Source: an uncultured Lachnospiraceae bacterium
GTDB taxonomy: Bacteria > Bacillota > Clostridia > Lachnospirales > Lachnospiraceae
Direction: 5' to 3'
DNA: 64,000 bases
Assembly (NCBI GenBank): GCA_910578405.1
Contig: CAJTQO010000014.1
Location: forward strand, 12,795 to 76,794
Shown here: positions 7,318 to 15,502 of the stretch, piece by piece
Numbering within the stretch: position 1 is the first letter of the stretch
Layout: each line of letters opens with the position of its first letter
Notes under the pieces: model-generated
Told to the model about the DNA's origin: nothing
The model's input: the letters and a program-made list of their open reading frames with translations, nothing else
Databases searched by the model: none
Position numbers and translations under genes: made by a program

Positions 7318-8622
7318 ATGGAAAATCAGAATTATATGCGGGAAGGGCTGGATATAAAGCGGGTGGCGCTGCTGATGCGAAAGAAGCTATGGATGCCTGT
7401 TGCAGCGGCAGTGGCGGGAGCTATTTTCTGCGCAGGAATCTATCTGTTGACGCATGTTGTGTTTGCGCCAGCCAGGGAATTCCAATCAGTGTCGAAATTA
7501 TATTTGAATTTTAACTGTGAACCGGAAGACTTTAATGAGCTTTCCTATAACGGGTATACATGGAATGATTTAATGGCGACGGACCCGATTCTGGATTATA
7601 CGATGAAGGGGCTTCCTGACGGAACGGAAAGGGCAGTGGTGGCAGCGGCGACTAAGGCGGAAATTTTGTCGGATATCCGTTTGCTGACGATTACGGTCAC
7701 TACGGGAAAGCCGGAGATGGCGGCGCAGATTATGAAAGCCACGCAGGAATCGCTGGTGCATCTTGGGGAAACGGATTCGTTGTTTGAGAGCATAGAGGTA
7801 TACAGTACCGTAGGGCCGCAGCAGATTGTTTGGGACAACCGGACGGGACGGGCTGCAGTGGCCGGAGCGGCGCTTGGCTTATGCCTGGCGCTGATGGTTA
7901 TGGCATTTTATTATGTATTGGATGACTCGGTATATGTGGCGGAGGATGTGGAAAAACGTTACGGGATACCGGCGTTTGGCGTGCTTGTGGCTGGAAATGG
8001 GGGAAAGGGACAGCCTTTTGGCAGGGAATTTGCCATAAATTACGCCTATTTGTGCAGAGGGGTCCAAACGGTTGTTTTGGCAGGTCTGGAGGACAGGGAA
8101 GAGGCTAAGGAGGCCGGAAGGATTTTGGCGCAGACGCTGGATGCAGAGGCGTCAAATGTCCGGCAGGCTCTTGGGAAAGGCCATGCGCCGTCTGCGGACG
8201 AGGCCGGAAGGGCTGGCGCGGCTCTTTCGGCAAAAAGGGGAAGCTATGGCGGATTAGGCATAGGGGAAGGCGGTGAGACGCAGGGCAGGGAACTGGCGCC
8301 AAAGGACAGGGCAGTGGAAGGCATAAGAGGGAACGGGGAAAGGGAAGCGTTCCCGCGGCTGGTGGCGGTGGGGAGCCTGGAAGAGGATGCGGACTTGTTC
8401 TGCCGGATTCGGGAGGCGGACGGCGTAGTATTGGCGGTGCGTTACGGGGGCCGGAACGGGAAGCGGCTGGAACGGGCATTGGGGAATTTGAAAAAGCAGG
8501 ATGGTAAGGTGTTGGGGGCAGTGGTGGTACATGCAGATGAGACATTTTTGAAATGGTATTATATGGGCGAAAAGAGAAAAGGCGGAAATGAGGTAGGCGA
8601 GGGAAAAACGGAAAATGCTTGA
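7318..8622 (+). CDS. Wzz/YveK-type chain-length regulator fused to a degenerate BY-kinase domain
   Basis: This is a 434-residue protein. Residues 10-200 are Wzz-like: a first membrane segment (24-47), an extracytoplasmic part, and a second membrane segment (about 180-205) flanked by a Wzz-type end. The C-terminal part aligns in outline with bacterial tyrosine kinases: a beta strand QTVVLAGLEDREEAKEAGRI where the P-loop should be, and a late ADGVVLAVRYGG...LERAL...GKVLGAVV that matches the end of the BY-kinase fold. No GxxGxGK[ST] P-loop and no Tyr cluster are seen, so it is probably a non-catalytic partner. A Gly/Glu/Arg-rich low-complexity insert lies at about residues 285-345. I infer a role in polymer length control or export. 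Confidence 0.72.
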   Translation: MENQNYMREGLDIKRVALLMRKKLWMPVAAAVAGAIFCAGIYLLTHVVFAPAREFQSVSKLYLNFNCEPEDFNELSYNGYTWNDLMATDPILDYTMKGLPDGTERAVVAAATKAEILSDIRLLTITVTTGKPEMAAQIMKATQESLVHLGETDSLFESIEVYSTVGPQQIVWDNRTGRAAVAGAALGLCLALMVMAFYYVLDDSVYVAEDVEKRYGIPAFGVLVAGNGGKGQPFGREFAINYAYLCRGVQTVVLAGLEDREEAKEAGRILAQTLDAEASNVRQALGKGHAPSADEAGRAGAALSAKRGSYGGLGIGEGGETQGRELAPKDRAVEGIRGNGEREAFPRLVAVGSLEEDADLFCRIREADGVVLAVRYGGRNGKRLERALGNLKKQDGKVLGAVVVHADETFLKWYYMGEKRKGGNEVGEGKTENA

Positions 8623-8681
8623 TATAGGCGATGGGGAAAAAGCCAAACGAATGTGATATGGGTGCGGAAAAGGGAAAGGGT

Positions 8682-9467
8682 ATGGAAATGGGCATACAGA
8701 TGTTGGTGTCTGCGGTAAATCAGGAGGTGCGCACGATAGCGGAGCGGATGAACCTGGAGGCGGATGCAATTGTAATCAACCAATGCGACAGCTTTGGCTA
8801 TGAGGAATATGAATGTCATGGACACAGAATACGCTGCTATAGTTTAAAGGAGCGTGGGGTCGGGCTTTCCAGAAATAATGCACTGATGCGGGCAGAGGCA
8901 GGGCTGTGCATGTTCGCAGACGAGGACATTGTATATGAAACGGGATATGCCAGGCAGGTGGAGGAAGTGTTTAAACAACATAAAGATGTGGATGTTGTGC
9001 TGTTTAATGTAAAGGTGGCGCCTGCAAGGAGGACTTACTGGAACGAAGGGGAGAAGCGGGTCAGGTGGTACAATTATGGGAGGTATCCGGCCTACAGTGT
9101 GGCGGCGCGGACGGATGCGCTGCATAGGGCCAATGTGAACTTCTCTTTGCTGTTTGGCGGAGGCGCGAGGTATAGCAACGGGGAGGACAGTTTGTTTTTG
9201 CGGGATTGCTTGAGGGCGGGACTGCGGTTGATGGCTTCTCCGGTGGTCATTGGGCAAGAGCTGGAACGGGAGTCTACCTGGTTTCATGGTTATACGGACA
9301 AATTTTTTAAGGACAGGGGTGTGCTGTATCACTTTTTGTACGGGAAGATGGCAGCGCCTTTCTCCTTGCGTTTTCTGTTTGCGCATAGAGGGGAAATGTG
9401 CCGGGAAACCGGGTGGAGAGAGGCATATGGGCTGATGAAGGAAGGGATAAAGGAAGGCAAAGGCTGA
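8682..9467 (+). CDS. Glycosyltransferase family 2-like protein
   Basis: The 261-residue protein begins with MGIQMLVSAVNQEVR and has a GT-A-like LSRNNALMRAEA segment. FADEDIVY occupies the place of the metal-binding motif, and GGGARYSNGEDSLFL corresponds to the acceptor-side ED motif of GT2 enzymes. It is a diverged GT2 family member, with donor and acceptor unknown. The ATG at 8682 is preceded by GGGAAAGGG; an in-frame ATG at 8631 would add 17 low-complexity residues. It is followed closely by the EpsG-like gene. Confidence 0.7.
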   Translation: MEMGIQMLVSAVNQEVRTIAERMNLEADAIVINQCDSFGYEEYECHGHRIRCYSLKERGVGLSRNNALMRAEAGLCMFADEDIVYETGYARQVEEVFKQHKDVDVVLFNVKVAPARRTYWNEGEKRVRWYNYGRYPAYSVAARTDALHRANVNFSLLFGGGARYSNGEDSLFLRDCLRAGLRLMASPVVIGQELERESTWFHGYTDKFFKDRGVLYHFLYGKMAAPFSLRFLFAHRGEMCRETGWREAYGLMKEGIKEGKG

Positions 9468-9469
9468 TT

Positions 9470-10717
9470 ATGGTTTTCTATTTGGCAATTGCGGTGGCAA
9501 CCGTGGCTTTGGCGGCGTTAGTAAGGTTGGAGCCGGAGAGGATGGATGCATGCCGGCAGACAAGCGGAAGCTTTGGTAAGGATAAGGATGCGCAGCCAGG
9601 TGTGTGCGGAAAGCAAAACGAAGGGGCGCTTGGGTATGTGGATACAGGCGTGCGGCTATGCGCCTGTAGAGGATATGGGGCGAAGGGAGTCAGCAGGCGG
9701 CAGGCATGTAATATGCTGTGCCTGTTTTCTATTTTTACCATATTGTTTGCAGTGTCGGCGTGTCGGCTGAACGTTGGGAATGATTATGCAAAATATGTGG
9801 AATTTATGCATTTGATTGCTTGCGGCGCGGTAAATTATGTGCCTACGGAAGTTGGGTTCAATGTTTTGGTCGCGGCGCTTTACCGGCTGTCTGGAAGTGA
9901 GAATTTTCTTCTGGTGTTTGGAGTGTTTGCTTTTTTTACCATTGGGCTTTTTCTGAAAGCGATGTATGAGCAGAGTGACAGCTTCGGATGGAGTTTCTTT
10001 CTGTTTATGGCGTTTGGATTTTATTTTTCCACGTTTAATACGGTGCGGTATTATCTGGCGCTGGCATTGGCGCTGTATGCGGTGAAGTACGTATTAAAGA
10101 GGGAGTGGGGGAAATTCCTGTTAGCCGTTTTGGTGGGGGCGGCGTTCCATAAGTCAATGTTTGTAGTGATATTGCTGTATCCGCTGGCCGCATTGGCGTG
10201 GAAAAAGTGGCAGCTTGCGCTGATGGCGCTGTTTTGCACTACGTTTTTTTTCATGCAGGATTTTTATTTGCGCGCAGTGGTGTTTTTATATCCGTCTTAT
10301 GAAGATACGGAGTATCTGGAGGGCGGCGTCAGTTGGTTTAATATTTTGCGCTGCGCCGGGGTATTGGCATTGTCTTTCCTCTATTACCGTCAGGCCGTGG
10401 AGGGGAGCAGGCGGAATCGGTTTTACTTTTTCTGCAATCTGGGAGCTTTGGTGTTGTATACGTGTTGCTCTTTTTTGCCGATTATTACCAGGATTGGGTA
10501 TTACCTGAACATGACGCAGATTCTTTTTATCCCGGCTATTTTGGTTAAAATAAAGGACAGGCGGCAGAGACGGTTTTGGAGTGTGGCGGTGGCTTTGGCG
10601 GCGGCGGGATATTTTGCGCTGTATTTAATGCGGGCAGGGCAGGATGGGATTCGGGTGCTGCCGTACCGGACTTTTATGTTTCATGAGATGGTTCCGATTT
10701 TGTCAGATGTGAATTGA
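9470..10717 (+). CDS. EpsG-family polytopic membrane protein (putative polysaccharide polymerase)
   Basis: The 415-residue protein has about ten transmembrane segments and the EpsG-family features NVGNDYAKYVEF, PTEVGFNVL and FYFSTFNTVRYYLA. EpsG proteins lie in exopolysaccharide operons and are thought to act as the Wzy-like polymerase. The start at 9470 is placed 3 bp after the stop of the preceding gene. Between TM1 and TM2 there is a roughly 60-residue Cys/Gly/Lys-rich insert (9531-9705) unlike the rest of the protein. Such inserts recur in several genes of this window. Confidence 0.8.
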   Translation: MVFYLAIAVATVALAALVRLEPERMDACRQTSGSFGKDKDAQPGVCGKQNEGALGYVDTGVRLCACRGYGAKGVSRRQACNMLCLFSIFTILFAVSACRLNVGNDYAKYVEFMHLIACGAVNYVPTEVGFNVLVAALYRLSGSENFLLVFGVFAFFTIGLFLKAMYEQSDSFGWSFFLFMAFGFYFSTFNTVRYYLALALALYAVKYVLKREWGKFLLAVLVGAAFHKSMFVVILLYPLAALAWKKWQLALMALFCTTFFFMQDFYLRAVVFLYPSYEDTEYLEGGVSWFNILRCAGVLALSFLYYRQAVEGSRRNRFYFFCNLGALVLYTCCSFLPIITRIGYYLNMTQILFIPAILVKIKDRRQRRFWSVAVALAAAGYFALYLMRAGQDGIRVLPYRTFMFHEMVPILSDVN

Positions 10718-10779
10718 GGGATGGATGCAGAGAAAGGTTTTTTGGACTGTGGCGGCTTAAAGGCGGAAAGGGGGACCGG

Positions 10780-11628
10780 ATGGTGTTAGGGCAGGAAAGG
10801 GTGGAATTTAGCATTATTGTAGTTTGCCTGAATGCGGGAGAGCGGTTACGGATAACGGTGGACAGCATTTTGGGACAGTCCTATGGGGGGTATGAGATTC
10901 TGGTGAAGGATGGGATGTCTACGGACGGCAGTTTGGACAGGCTGCCGGAGGATGCGAGGATTCGGGCGCTGCGCAGGAAAGACCGGGGGATTTATGATGC
11001 GATGAATCAGGCCGTGGAAGAGGCGAAGGGACGGTATATTTATTTTTTAAACTGCGGGGATGTTTTTTTCGATGGGGAGGCGCTGCAGCGGGTAAAAGGG
11101 CATATCCGGGAAACGGAGAAGGAGGGCAAAAGAGAGGAGGGCGCAAGCCGGTATGTTTTTTATGGGGATATTTACGAACGTCTGACGGGACAGCGGGTGG
11201 CTTCCAACCCTGCCATAGACGCCTTTGGGTGTTACCGGAATGTGCCATGTCATCAAGCCTGTTTTTACGGGGCAGGTCTGATGCGGGATAAGGGGTTTGA
11301 CCTGCGGTACCGGGTAAGGGCGGATTATGAGCATTTTCTTTGGTGTTTCTTTCAAGGAGGGGCTGAGATGGTTTATATGCCGGAGCTTGTAGCGAATTAC
11401 GAAGGAGGCGGTTTTTCGGAGACAAAGGCTAACCGGAAGGCGTCGGCAAGGGAGCATCGGGAAATCGTTGGGAGGTATATGTCACGGGGGCAGGTGTGGA
11501 AATACAGGGCGATTATGGCTTTGACTTTGGCGCCGCTGCGGACGTGGCTGGCAGGGAATAGGCTAACGGCCCGCGCTTATCAATGGGGGAAGGGGTTGGT
11601 GTATGGGAGGGGAGGCAAGTGCAGTTAG
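10780..11628 (+). CDS. GT2 family glycosyltransferase (WcaA/PglI-like)
   Basis: The 282-residue protein has FSIIVVCLNAGERLRITVD, a DGMSTDGSL motif, DRGIYDAMNQAVEEAKG and LNCGDVFFD (a D-x-D variant, here GD). This 'KDGxSTDGS...DxGIYDAMNxG' pattern marks a well-known GT2 subgroup of colanic-acid and O-antigen clusters. It adds a sugar on the cytoplasmic face. The start at 10780 has GGAAAGGGGGA upstream; a TTG at 10714 would overlap the preceding gene. Confidence 0.85.
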   Translation: MVLGQERVEFSIIVVCLNAGERLRITVDSILGQSYGGYEILVKDGMSTDGSLDRLPEDARIRALRRKDRGIYDAMNQAVEEAKGRYIYFLNCGDVFFDGEALQRVKGHIRETEKEGKREEGASRYVFYGDIYERLTGQRVASNPAIDAFGCYRNVPCHQACFYGAGLMRDKGFDLRYRVRADYEHFLWCFFQGGAEMVYMPELVANYEGGGFSETKANRKASAREHREIVGRYMSRGQVWKYRAIMALTLAPLRTWLAGNRLTARAYQWGKGLVYGRGGKCS

Positions 11629-11704
11629 GAAAGAAGATAGGGGACGCTGTTGCTTTGGTTTTAGAAGAAATTTAGTTAGTAAGAAGTATTTCAGGTGAGG
11701 GACG

Positions 11705-12586
11705 ATGCATTTTGTCGATGCGAAAAGCATTTTATCAGCAAAGAATGGAATGAATTTATACCGTGGCTGTTCCCATGGTTGTATATATTGTGATTCCAGG
11801 AGCAAATGTTACCAAATGGAGCATGATTTTGAGGACATTGCAGTAAAGGCCAATGCCATCGAACTGTTAGAGCAGGCCCTGAAACGGAAGCGTTTGAAAG
11901 GTATGCTTAGCATGGGTTCTATGACGGATCCTTATATCCCCTTGGAAGAGGAAATAGGGAACGTGCGCAAGGCACTGGCTTTGGCAGACCAGTACGGCTT
12001 TGGCCTTACGTTAATAACCAAATCGGACAGGGTATTGCGTGATTTGGATTTGCTTAGGGCGATTCAGGAAAAAACCAAATGTGTGGTGCAAATGACGCTG
12101 ACAACGTATGATGAGGATTTGTGCAGGAAGATAGAGCCTTATGTGAGCGTCACAAGGCAACGGGTCCAGGCGCTAAAACGGCTGCGGGACGCAGGGATTC
12201 CAACGGTGGTCTGGCTTTGCCCCATTCTTCCTTTTATCAATGATACAGAGGAAAACATCCGGGGGATTTTAACCGATTGTATGGAAGCGGGAGTCTATGG
12301 CGTGATTTGTTTTGGCATGGGGCTGACGCTGCGGGACGGGAACCGGGAATATTTTTACCGTCAGCTTGACCGACTGTTTCCAGGCATGAAAGCCAAGTAT
12401 ATAAGGGCTTACGGTATGCGGTATGAGATAAACAGCCCAAGGAACCGTGAGCTGATGAAATTATTCCACCAACTTTGTGAAGAGGGCGGAATGGTGCATG
12501 ATAATGATAAGATATTCGCATATTTAAATCGTTTTGAGCAAAAAAGGGAGTATGTCCAGTTAAGTTTGTTTGATTCTCTAATGTAG
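11705..12586 (+). CDS. Radical SAM protein, SplB/Rv2578c-like
   Basis: The 293-residue protein carries the radical SAM cluster motif with Cys22, Cys26 and Cys29 (CSHGCIYC, CX3CX2C) in a context (RGCSHGCIYCD) typical of the spore photoproduct lyase-related COG1533 family. The SAM-binding and TIM-barrel parts follow (MGSMTDPYIPLE, LTLITKSDRVLRDLD). It should cleave S-adenosylmethionine to a 5'-deoxyadenosyl radical. The substrate is unknown and it is probably not a glycan enzyme. It sits between glycosyltransferase genes on the same strand, separated by 76 bp and 51 bp. Confidence 0.85.
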   Translation: MHFVDAKSILSAKNGMNLYRGCSHGCIYCDSRSKCYQMEHDFEDIAVKANAIELLEQALKRKRLKGMLSMGSMTDPYIPLEEEIGNVRKALALADQYGFGLTLITKSDRVLRDLDLLRAIQEKTKCVVQMTLTTYDEDLCRKIEPYVSVTRQRVQALKRLRDAGIPTVVWLCPILPFINDTEENIRGILTDCMEAGVYGVICFGMGLTLRDGNREYFYRQLDRLFPGMKAKYIRAYGMRYEINSPRNRELMKLFHQLCEEGGMVHDNDKIFAYLNRFEQKREYVQLSLFDSLM

Positions 12587-12637
12587 CGGCGGTTTGGAGA
12601 GCGGAATGGACATAGAAGGGGAACGGCTTGGGAAAGG

Positions 12638-13978
12638 ATGGGTAGGAAAGTGAAAATATTATGGCTGTGCAATATCATGATTCCTGCCATAGCGGAGGAG
12701 TTTGGGCTTCCCTACAGCAACCGGGAGGGATGGCTGACGGGGATTTACGAGAGGGTGTACGCAGACGCAAAGGAAGGGAAGGAAGCGCAGGGCAGGGAGA
12801 CGGAGATTGGCATTTGCTTTCCTATGGAAGAAATACCGGACTGTATTGCGGACAGATGCTATGGGAGGGCAGGGTTTCGGCTGCGCCGAACAGGGGCAGC
12901 CTGCTATGCGTTCCGGGAGGCGCTGTCTTCGCCGGAAAGGTATGAGGAAGGGATGGAGGAGCGGTTCCGGGAGATTCTGGAGGATTTTCAACCGGATATG
13001 GTGCATATCTTTGGGACGGAATTTCCACACGCTTTGGCTATGGTGAGGGCTTTTGGCAGGCCGGAGCGGACATTGGTAGGAATCCAGGGGCTTTGCTTTG
13101 CCTGCGCCGAGGCATATCTGGCTGATTTGCCGCCATATGTGGTGAAAAGGCGGACGTTCCGGGACAGGGTAAGAAAGGACAGTATCCTGCAGCAGCAGGA
13201 AAAGTTCCGCATACGGGCAGAGCGGGAAAAAGAGACGTTGCGGGGGGTCTTGCATATAACGGGGCGGACGGACTTTGACCGGACGGAAACCGGAAAGGTC
13301 AACCCGGGAGCCAAGTATCACTTTATGAATGAAACGATGCGGACGCCGTTTTATAAAGGGCGATGGGAGGGGGCGGCAAAGGGAAAGGCGCCGTCTTATG
13401 GCATTTTCGTCAGCCAGGGGGATTATCCGTTAAAAGGTTTCCATTATGTGCTGCAGGCGCTGCCGGAGACGCTAAAGGAGTACCCGGAGGCTTATGTCAT
13501 GGTGGCTGGGAACAGCGTTACGGGAAACCGTACATGGAAAGAACGGCTGAAGCTTTCTTCTTACGGAAAGTATTTGCTGGAGCTGATCAATGATGCAGGG
13601 CTGGCCGGGCATGTGCGTGTGCTTGGGAAGCTTTCCGCAGAGGAGATGCGGGAGGCGTTTTTGCAGGCGGGGATGTTTGTCTGTCCGTCCTCTTTGGAAA
13701 ACTCGCCCAATTCCATGGGAGAGGCGATGTTGCTTGGGACTCCGGTAGTGGCGGCGCGCACAGGCGGCATTCCCAGCATGATTTGCGATGGCAGGGAGGG
13801 GCTTTTATTTGAGCGTGGGAATGTGAAGGAGCTGGCGGCGTGTATCAAGAGAGTCTGGCAGGAGCCGGAAGAAACGGCAAGGCGGGCGGAATATGCCAGA
13901 GAGCGGGCGTTTTTGGCCCATGACGGCGACAGGAATTATAAACGGCTGCTTGCCATTTACAGGGAGATTTGTCAATGA
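12638..13978 (+). CDS. GT4 (group 1) glycosyltransferase
   Basis: The 446-residue protein has a GT-B fold. The N-terminal half has KILWLCNIMIPAIAEEFG and DMVHIFGTEFPHALAM. The C-terminal half has GIFVSQGDYPLKGFHYVLQA, and SSLENSPNSMGEAMLLGTPV followed by GGIPSMICDGREGLLF, the donor-binding E-x7-E region of GT4. It uses a nucleotide sugar to extend the repeat unit. ATG 12638 follows GGAAAGG; a GTG at 12650 is a possible alternative. Its stop overlaps the next start (ATGA), so the two GT4 genes are translationally coupled. Confidence 0.88.
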   Translation: MGRKVKILWLCNIMIPAIAEEFGLPYSNREGWLTGIYERVYADAKEGKEAQGRETEIGICFPMEEIPDCIADRCYGRAGFRLRRTGAACYAFREALSSPERYEEGMEERFREILEDFQPDMVHIFGTEFPHALAMVRAFGRPERTLVGIQGLCFACAEAYLADLPPYVVKRRTFRDRVRKDSILQQQEKFRIRAEREKETLRGVLHITGRTDFDRTETGKVNPGAKYHFMNETMRTPFYKGRWEGAAKGKAPSYGIFVSQGDYPLKGFHYVLQALPETLKEYPEAYVMVAGNSVTGNRTWKERLKLSSYGKYLLELINDAGLAGHVRVLGKLSAEEMREAFLQAGMFVCPSSLENSPNSMGEAMLLGTPVVAARTGGIPSMICDGREGLLFERGNVKELAACIKRVWQEPEETARRAEYARERAFLAHDGDRNYKRLLAIYREICQ

Positions 13979-15156
13979 CGATTACTTTTGTATCCAATTA
14001 TATCAATCATCACCAGATTCCTTTTTCCAATGCCTGTTACCGGGAACTTGGGGAAGGATATCATTTTATCCAGACAGAGCCTATGGAGGCGGAGCGGGTC
14101 GCTATGGGGTGGGGAGAGGGCCTGGAAGGGCTTCCCTATGTGAAATGCTTTTATGAGGAGCCGAAGGCTTGCCGGGAACTGCTTTTGAACAGTGATATAG
14201 CGGTTTTCGGGTGGATTCAGCGGGAAGAGCTGTTGGATGTGACGGCTGTGATAAAAGAGAGGCTAAAAAGAGGAAAGCCGTCGCTGCGCGTCAGTGAAAG
14301 GCTGTACCGGGAGGGGCAGTGGAAAGCGGTTTCTCCAAGAGGGTTGTTAAAAAAATATAAGGAGCATACCCGTTTTAGGAGGGAACAGGTGGGGCTGCTT
14401 TGCGCCGGGGAATATGTGGCCTCGGATTTTCATTTGGTGCGGGCGTATCCGGGAAAAATGTTCCGTTTCGGTTACTTTCCGGAAACCAGGCATTTTACGC
14501 GGGAGGAATTGGAAGGAAAGAAACCGGGGGACGGGAATCTGCACTTTGTGTGGGCAGGGCGTTTCATGCCTTTGAAACACCCGGAATTTGCCGTGCGGAT
14601 TGGAGAAGAGCTGCGCAGGGAAGGCTATGGTTTCCATATCCATATGGCCGGGAGCGGGGAACTGGAGGAGGCGTTGAAGCGGCAGGTGCAGGAAAAGGGG
14701 CTGGCGGACGCCTTTACTTTTTATGGCTATATGGAGCCTGCCAGGGTGCGGGAAGTGATGGAGAGGTGCCATGTGCATCTGTTTACCAGCAATCATTTGG
14801 AGGGATGGGGGGCTGTGGTAAATGAGTCGATGAACAGTGGCTGCGCAGTGGTGGGCAATGTGGAGGCCGGGGCGGTGCCTTGTCTGGTGCGCCATGGGGA
14901 GAATGGGCTGACATATCATCGCTCCTATGAAGATTTTGCGGCGCAGGTGAAAGCGTTGGCAAAGGACAGGGGGAAGATAGGGCAGATGGGATGGGCCGCT
15001 TACCGGACTGTGGCGGATTTGTGGAATGCGGAACATGCCGCCGTGGAACTGCTCCGGTTTGCGCGGGAATGGCTGGAAACGGGACGGATGGTTCCGGCCA
15101 GGGAAGGGCCGTTTAGCGCTGCGCCGGTGACGGCGTTCCCGCGCAGGCGGCGGTGA
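13975..15156 (+). CDS. GT4 (group 1) glycosyltransferase
   Basis: The 393-residue GT-B protein starts at the ATG that overlaps the upstream stop codon by 4 bp (ATGA, 13975-13978), with AGGGAGA upstream. Its N-terminal half (TFVSNYINHHQIPFSNACY) is a typical GT4 acceptor domain. The C-terminal half has FVWAGRFMPLKHPEFAVRI, HMAGSGELEE and HLEGWGAVVNESMNSGCAV, the EGxxxxxxEA/S donor site. It probably acts directly before or after the coupled GT4 enzyme. Confidence 0.87.
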   Translation: MTITFVSNYINHHQIPFSNACYRELGEGYHFIQTEPMEAERVAMGWGEGLEGLPYVKCFYEEPKACRELLLNSDIAVFGWIQREELLDVTAVIKERLKRGKPSLRVSERLYREGQWKAVSPRGLLKKYKEHTRFRREQVGLLCAGEYVASDFHLVRAYPGKMFRFGYFPETRHFTREELEGKKPGDGNLHFVWAGRFMPLKHPEFAVRIGEELRREGYGFHIHMAGSGELEEALKRQVQEKGLADAFTFYGYMEPARVREVMERCHVHLFTSNHLEGWGAVVNESMNSGCAVVGNVEAGAVPCLVRHGENGLTYHRSYEDFAAQVKALAKDRGKIGQMGWAAYRTVADLWNAEHAAVELLRFAREWLETGRMVPAREGPFSAAPVTAFPRRRR

Positions 15157-15193
15157 GCATGGTAACGGGATAAGAAAGGGATAGGTGTGGAAA

Positions 15194-15463
15194 ATGAAAG
15201 AAGTTCTTATGATGGTTTTGGCGGACTGCCCGTATTGCAAACAGGCGGAGAAGATGATACTGGAACTGCAGGAGGAAAAGGAAATATACAGGCAGGTGGG
15301 GATACGGCGTGTGGATGAGGAAGAAGATGCGGCTTTGGCGGCAACGCTGGATTATTATTATGTGCCAAGTTTCTTTGTAGACGGGAAGAAGCTTATGGAG
15401 GGTGTGCCTTCCAGGGAAAAAGTGAGGGCTGTGCTGGATGCGGCATTGGAAGAAGCGCCGTAA
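15194..15463 (+). CDS. Small glutaredoxin/thioredoxin-fold protein
   Basis: The 89-residue protein has VLADCPYCKQAEKMI, a CPYC active site as in glutaredoxins, and YYVPSFFVDGKKLMEG with the conserved cis-Pro (VPSFFV). It should act as a dithiol oxidoreductase in the cytoplasm. The partner is unknown, and its place between glycosyltransferases and a GH-like protein gives no clear role. ATG 15194 is preferred; GTG 15185 is in frame. Confidence 0.8.
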   Translation: MKEVLMMVLADCPYCKQAEKMILELQEEKEIYRQVGIRRVDEEEDAALAATLDYYYVPSFFVDGKKLMEGVPSREKVRAVLDAALEEAP

Positions 15464-15502
15464 CAGGGGAAGGGCAGGAGGAAGAGGAAAAGAGGGGCTT
15501 TC

